From assembly GCA_016936665.1 (NCBI GenBank), contig JAFGXI010000033.1:62001-126000 (forward strand): DNA of 64,000 nt, in the 5' to 3' direction. This DNA is from Bacteroidales bacterium (GTDB taxonomy: Bacteria; Bacteroidota; Bacteroidia; Bacteroidales; JAFGXI01). The notes beneath the pieces are model-generated. The model was not told the origin of the DNA and did not search any database. It saw only the letters and a program-made list of their open reading frames with translations. Below, one piece after another: positions 59,084-64,000 of the stretch. The position numbers and the translations under genes were made by a program. How positions within the stretch are numbered: the first letter of the stretch is position 1; every line of letters starts with the position of its first letter.

Positions 59084-61891
59084 ATGAGGACATTATTCAC
59101 AACATTTATGTTGATTTTTAGCTATTTTTTAGTGGCTCAAACTCAATTCGACCTAGCGAGAAGCATAATAGCACAAAAGGGTCAAGTGCAAATTTCTTTT
59201 GAAGAACAAAACTCAGAAAAAGTAAAATCTTTATCGAGAATTATTTCAATAGAAAAATACCAAAACGGTATTGTTAAGGCTTATTTAAGTATGCCTCAAC
59301 TCGAAAAATTTGAGAGCTTTGCATACAATTTTAGCATTGTTGAGCCTAAATCAACTCAAGCATTAAATGTTGCTACAAGTATAGCACAAATGGCAAATTG
59401 GGATCGTTACCCAAGCTACGAAGTTTACGTAGAGATGATGCAACAATATGCCGAAAATTATCCTAATATTTGTCGATTAGATACTATCGGGTATTCTCAA
59501 GACGGCCGTTTAATTTTAGTAATGAAAATAACTGACAATCCTGATGTTGACGAATATGAGCCGGAATTTTTGTACACCGGGCAAATGCACGGTGATGAAA
59601 TTGTCAATTACGTTCTATTTTTAAGACTTATTGACGAATTGTGTAGTAATTATGGTTCTGATGCTGAAATTAGCAACATTGTCGACAATGTAGAAATTTG
59701 GATTAATCCATTGTCAAATCCTGACGGAACATATAATGGAGGGAACTCTAACGTTTCAAATTCTTCGAGATATTTATCTAACGGAGTCGATCCTAATCGC
59801 AACTTTCCAAATCCGGTAGACGGAGACCATTCCGATGGAAACCCGTGGGCTCAAGAAACTATTGACATGATGAGTTTTACTGCAAATCACGATTTTGTAA
59901 TGTCTGCCAACACACACTCTGGAGCCGAAGTTGTAAATTTCCCATGGGACTCATGGAAAAGTTATGAACGCGTTACAGCAGACGACAATTGGTGGCAGTT
60001 TGTTTCTTTTGAATACGCCAACTTAGCTAAATCCGTTAATTCTTCTTATTTAACCGATGTAGAAACCTCGGGTGTAACTGAAGGTGCAGATTGGTATTAT
60101 GCTTTTGGAAGTCGGCAAGACTACATGAACTATTTTGCATATTGCAGAGAATTAACTTTAGAACTTTCCTCTGATAAACTCACCGATTCAGATGCTTTGC
60201 CAGATTTCTGGTTATATAATAGAGACTCATTTATAGCTTATCTTAAACAAGTTATGTATGGCATTAGAGGCATAGTTACCGATGCTTGCACCTATAACCC
60301 GATCAAAGCTAAAATTGAAATACTCAACCACGACGTTGACAATTCGTTCGTTTATAGTTCATTACCTGTTGGCAATTTTCATCGACTCATTTATGCCGGA
60401 AGTTACGATGTTGTGATTTCTGCAGAAGGTTATGCAAGTCAAACATTTAACAATATTAGTGTTAGTAATTACGGTACAACTGAATTGAACGTTAGTTTAA
60501 ACCCTCTTGAGCCTATTGCTAGTTTCGAATACATTTTAGACGATCAATGTTCAGCTAATTATCAACTCATTAACACGACTCCAGGCGATGTCTCCATAGA
60601 GTGGACCTTACCAGATGATGTTACAAGTAGCGAAACTTCTCCATTTGTCAGTTTTACAGAAAATGGCACTTATAGTATCACCTTATCGGCAATGAATTGT
60701 GCTGGAAATAACGAATTTACGCAAAGTATTATCGTCGACCAACTCATCACACCTCCAAGTTCGACCGATATTGAGCGTTGTGGACCAGGCGATGTAACAT
60801 TCACTGCTACTGCTTTAGGAGCAGGTGAGCTAACTTGGTACGATGCAGAAAATGGAAACATTATTGGAACAGGAGCATCCTATTCAACTTCAATAAACAA
60901 TAACCTTACGGTTTGGGTTGAAGAATCGGGTGAACTAAACACTTATTTTGGAGCCAAAGAGGACAATTCCGGCGTTGGAACATATTATAACAATAGCACA
61001 GAACATGCACTAATCTTCGATTGTAATCAAGACTTCATTTTAAAAAGCGTTAAAGTTTATGCAAATGGAGCTGGCGATAGAGAGATCAAATTAAAAGACA
61101 ACGGAGGCGTGATTATTTATCAGCAAACTTACAATTTACCAGATGGTGAGAGCCGAATCGATCTAAATTGGGCTGTAAGCGCAGGAACAGGTTACTACTT
61201 ACAAGGTCCAAGTCAACCTAATTTATTTAGAAACGGGAATAATACTTCGGCTAATTTGCCTTATCCGTACGATATTAATGGCGTAGTAAGCATTACAAGT
61301 AACACCGCAAGTAGTGCAAAATATTATTATTACTTCTACGATTGGGGAATTCAGCGAGGCTCATGTTCATCGCCTCAGATACCTGTTACAGCAACTGTAA
61401 ATCCATTAAGCACAGCTGAATTTACATATACACAAAATGGGGCTGACGTTAGTTTTACAAATGCTTCGCAAAACGCGAACTCAGTATCTTGGGATTTTGG
61501 TGATGGCTCCACTAACAGTGCTGAACTTAACCCAGAACACAATTACAGTAGCAATGGTACATTCACCGTAACATTAACAGCAATAAACGATTGCGGATCG
61601 GATGTTATTTCGTACGATGTTATAATTACGGGAGTAGGTTTAAATAATATTAATCGATCAAGCGTTCAAATATTTCCAAATCCTGCAAAACAACAAATTA
61701 AAATAATTGCCAAACAACATACAAAACCTGTTGATGTTATAATTTACAATAGTGTAGGACAAAATTTGATTTCTGTTAAAGAGTACATTCCGGAAAAAAA
61801 CATCGATATAAGCCAGCTAAAATCCGGCATATACTGGTTAAGTATAATTGGGCAAAATGAAACAAATACACTTCGCTTTATTGTTGAATAA
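59084..61891 (+). CDS. M14 family zinc carboxypeptidase with PKD domain and T9SS sorting domain (start refined from 59036)
   Basis: TGQMHGDEIVNY, NPLSNPDGTY, GVDPNRNFPNP; PKD SWDFGDGSTNSAELNPEHNY; C-terminal VQIFPNPAKQQIKI. Confidence 0.92.
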   Translation: MRTLFTTFMLIFSYFLVAQTQFDLARSIIAQKGQVQISFEEQNSEKVKSLSRIISIEKYQNGIVKAYLSMPQLEKFESFAYNFSIVEPKSTQALNVATSIAQMANWDRYPSYEVYVEMMQQYAENYPNICRLDTIGYSQDGRLILVMKITDNPDVDEYEPEFLYTGQMHGDEIVNYVLFLRLIDELCSNYGSDAEISNIVDNVEIWINPLSNPDGTYNGGNSNVSNSSRYLSNGVDPNRNFPNPVDGDHSDGNPWAQETIDMMSFTANHDFVMSANTHSGAEVVNFPWDSWKSYERVTADDNWWQFVSFEYANLAKSVNSSYLTDVETSGVTEGADWYYAFGSRQDYMNYFAYCRELTLELSSDKLTDSDALPDFWLYNRDSFIAYLKQVMYGIRGIVTDACTYNPIKAKIEILNHDVDNSFVYSSLPVGNFHRLIYAGSYDVVISAEGYASQTFNNISVSNYGTTELNVSLNPLEPIASFEYILDDQCSANYQLINTTPGDVSIEWTLPDDVTSSETSPFVSFTENGTYSITLSAMNCAGNNEFTQSIIVDQLITPPSSTDIERCGPGDVTFTATALGAGELTWYDAENGNIIGTGASYSTSINNNLTVWVEESGELNTYFGAKEDNSGVGTYYNNSTEHALIFDCNQDFILKSVKVYANGAGDREIKLKDNGGVIIYQQTYNLPDGESRIDLNWAVSAGTGYYLQGPSQPNLFRNGNNTSANLPYPYDINGVVSITSNTASSAKYYYYFYDWGIQRGSCSSPQIPVTATVNPLSTAEFTYTQNGADVSFTNASQNANSVSWDFGDGSTNSAELNPEHNYSSNGTFTVTLTAINDCGSDVISYDVIITGVGLNNINRSSVQIFPNPAKQQIKIIAKQHTKPVDVIIYNSVGQNLISVKEYIPEKNIDISQLKSGIYWLSIIGQNETNTLRFIVE

Positions 61892-62530
61892 ATGCAAATT
61901 ATTGATATAAAAAATTGGAAAAGGCGAGATCAGTATCAATTTTTCAAATCATACGATCTCCCTTTTTTTAATATCTGTACTACAATTGACGTGAGTCCAA
62001 TTCTGCGTTATTCAAAAGAGAAAAAGATCTCTTTTTTTCTATTAAACATGCACGTTTTTCATACTGCATTGCTAAGTGTTAATGAGTTTCTTTACAGAAT
62101 AATAAATGATGACGTCGTAAAATTTGAACATTTAGACATTGGCTGTACTATCTTACGCGACGATGAAAGCTTTTTCTTCGCGCACCTTAAGTATTACAAG
62201 GAGCTTAACAAGTTTATTTTAGAATCGAAACAAACAATCGAAGAACAAAAAAATCAAACACAATTCGATTTCAACAACCAACGTTCAGACTTAATTTATT
62301 ATAGCACATTGCCTTGGTTCACATTTACAAGCATTCAACACGCACAGAATAATGAATTTAAAAGTACTGTTCCGAAAGTTGTATTTGGGAAATACACTAA
62401 AAATATTGAAGGGGAATGGCAAATACCAATTTCGGTAGAAGTACATCATGCCATAGCAGACGGACTGCATGTCGGCAAACTAATTGAAGCATATGAAAGA
62501 GGTATCGAGAGTTTTACTCAATATCTTTAA
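61892..62530 (+). CDS. Chloramphenicol acetyltransferase-fold (CatA-like) O-acetyltransferase
   Basis: VEVHHAIADGLHVG active-site motif, STLPWFTFTSI, PKVVFGKY. Confidence 0.88.
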   Translation: MQIIDIKNWKRRDQYQFFKSYDLPFFNICTTIDVSPILRYSKEKKISFFLLNMHVFHTALLSVNEFLYRIINDDVVKFEHLDIGCTILRDDESFFFAHLKYYKELNKFILESKQTIEEQKNQTQFDFNNQRSDLIYYSTLPWFTFTSIQHAQNNEFKSTVPKVVFGKYTKNIEGEWQIPISVEVHHAIADGLHVGKLIEAYERGIESFTQYL

Positions 62531-62714
62531 TTAAATCTTTTGCTACTTCTAGATCGTCTAACTGAACATAGATCTCAATGTCGCCAAACTTATACGAAGC
62601 GTCTTGTTTGTTCATAATAACAGCTTTAATTCCGTTATCTTCTAGCACTTCTTTTGCGATTTCGGCGAGATACATTTTCTGAAAACTAATAACGTTTATC
62701 CAATTATCTTCCAT
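62514..62714 (-). CDS. DUF2007-like putative signal-transducing protein
   Basis: 66 aa; AEIAKEVLEDNGIKAVIMNKQD…IYVQLDDLEVAKDLI. Confidence 0.75.
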   Translation of the reverse strand: MEDNWINVISFQKMYLAEIAKEVLEDNGIKAVIMNKQDASYKFGDIEIYVQLDDLEVAKDLIKDIE

Positions 62715-62717
62715 AGT

Positions 62718-63896
62718 TCATGAATTTAAAAATTTCAAGGTAAGATTAATCATCATTTTGATGGATGGCTCTATGGCATCCTCATTCAAATTGAACTGAG
62801 ATGAATGTAGCGGAAAGTTATTAGAAGCATCTTTTTGAGCAACGCCACATCGATAGAATACAGCAGGGTACTGCTGAGAAAAATATCCAAAATCTTCAGC
62901 AGTCATTCGGTGAGTTAAGGCAATGGTATTATGCTCTCCGAAAATGTTTTTACATGTATCTATGGCCGTTTGAGTAGCCGCTTCGTTGTTGAATAATACC
63001 GGATATCCGTATTTAATGTCAATATTAGCATTACAACCATGTGCTTTTGCAGTATAAACAGTAATCTCATCAATTAAGCGTTTACTATCTTCTCTCCATG
63101 TTTCGTCAAATGTTCTTAAAGTTCCTTCTATTCGGACCTCCGATGGTATAACATTAGTTGCACCCAAAGCCATCAATTTTCCAAAAGATAATACCATCGG
63201 TGTAGTAGGATCGGCTTTTCTTGATGCGATTTGCTGTAAATTCACTATTGTTTGTGAAGCGGCTAAAACAGTATCATTTATTTTGTGAGGTAATGCCGCA
63301 TGTCCTCCTCTACCCGTAATAGTAAGATATATTTCATCGCTAGAGGCCATATATGCCCCTGGTTTAAAACCAAACGTTCCCACTTTTAAATCCGGATCAA
63401 CATGTTGTGCTATAATAACTTTAGGCAATTCTCCGTCGAATAAATTATCTTGAAGCATTGCTATAGCTCCACCAGGTAACATTTCTTCGGCATGTTGGAA
63501 TATAAAATGTATAGTACCTTCCCAAGCATCATCTTGTTTGAAGTGTTCTAAAACTGAAAGCAAAATTGAAGTATGAAAATCATGTCCACAAGCATGCATA
63601 ACACCCTTATTTACAGAAGCAAACGAGCTGTTAGACTGCTCTAAAATCGGTAAAGCATCGAAATCGGCTCTTAAAGCAACAATTGATGAATCTGCTTTGC
63701 CTTGTTTAAGCGTTGCTACAATTCCATTTCCTCCAACATTTCTTCTATATTTAACAGCCATTTCTTCTAACTGGTCGGAGATCCAATTGGCTGTATGTGT
63801 TTCTTGAAACGATAATTCGGGATGCTGATGCATATGCCTTCTGTTGAGAAGTGCTTTATCAACCAATTCTTTATCAATGTTTAACACATTTGTCAT
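62718..63896 (-). CDS. M20 family amidohydrolase/peptidase
   Basis: RRHMHQHPELSFQE, ALRADFDALPI, HACGHDFH, FQHAEEMLPGGA. Confidence 0.93.
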   Translation of the reverse strand: MTNVLNIDKELVDKALLNRRHMHQHPELSFQETHTANWISDQLEEMAVKYRRNVGGNGIVATLKQGKADSSIVALRADFDALPILEQSNSSFASVNKGVMHACGHDFHTSILLSVLEHFKQDDAWEGTIHFIFQHAEEMLPGGAIAMLQDNLFDGELPKVIIAQHVDPDLKVGTFGFKPGAYMASSDEIYLTITGRGGHAALPHKINDTVLAASQTIVNLQQIASRKADPTTPMVLSFGKLMALGATNVIPSEVRIEGTLRTFDETWREDSKRLIDEITVYTAKAHGCNANIDIKYGYPVLFNNEAATQTAIDTCKNIFGEHNTIALTHRMTAEDFGYFSQQYPAVFYRCGVAQKDASNNFPLHSSQFNLNEDAIEPSIKMMINLTLKFLNS

Positions 63897-63923
63897 GCTT
63901 ATAAAAATAAAACTTTTTCGTGA

Positions 63924-64000
63924 CTAAAACACGGCTTTTGCAATTTGATAAACATTATCCGGTTTTCCCATCGTGTAATAATGAATGGCAGGAACGTTCT
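63924..64000 (-). CDS. metF: 3' end of a probable methylenetetrahydrofolate reductase (partial)
   Basis: Translated C-terminus …NVPAIHYYTMGKPDNVYQIAKAVF* resembles the MetF C-terminus; truncated by the window edge. Confidence 0.65.
   Translation of the reverse strand, partial: NVPAIHYYTMGKPDNVYQIAKAVF

Noticed and set aside
1-64000. Defence island, prophage, transposon, CRISPR or biosynthetic cluster
   Set aside because: No integrase, transposase, repeat array, restriction/CBASS/retron signature or phage structural genes were seen; content is housekeeping and envelope functions

Overview
The window is a Bacteroidota chromosome segment. This call rests on SprA/type IX secretion (T9SS), C-terminal T9SS sorting domains, TAnnTTTG promoter motifs and the Bacteroidota dcw gene order. 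It is almost entirely core genome. From left to right it contains: an ABCG-like ABC fusion protein and a LOG-family protein; sprA-ruvA on the minus strand; marC-rnhA-proC and a small ORF; a ~15.8 kb minus-strand division/peptidoglycan operon (mraZ-rsmH-ftsL-ftsI-murE-mraY-murD-ftsW-murG-murC-ftsQ-ftsA-ftsZ plus an acyltransferase); a porin-like beta-barrel protein; metG; a TPR-PAS histidine kinase; an acyl-CoA dehydrogenase; three T9SS cargo proteins; murI; a uppS-bamA-ompH-ompH block preceded by three small outer-membrane barrel genes; an aldehyde dehydrogenase, lipase, prmC, HAD phosphatase and maeB; an HMG-CoA-lyase-like gene; a CAT-fold acetyltransferase; an M20 amidohydrolase; and the 3' end of a probable metF. 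I found no tRNA/rRNA, CRISPR array, transposon, prophage or recognisable defence island. The best non-obvious signals are small: four 10-bp-phased MraZ-like boxes abutting the mraZ promoter; an unannotated 33-aa hydrophobic ORF followed by a terminator; a metG terminator embedded in the coding end of the convergent gene; apparently leaderless starts; a possible HEPN-like protein behind proC; and an unusual ABC fusion architecture. All family assignments come from reading motifs by eye; no database search was run.
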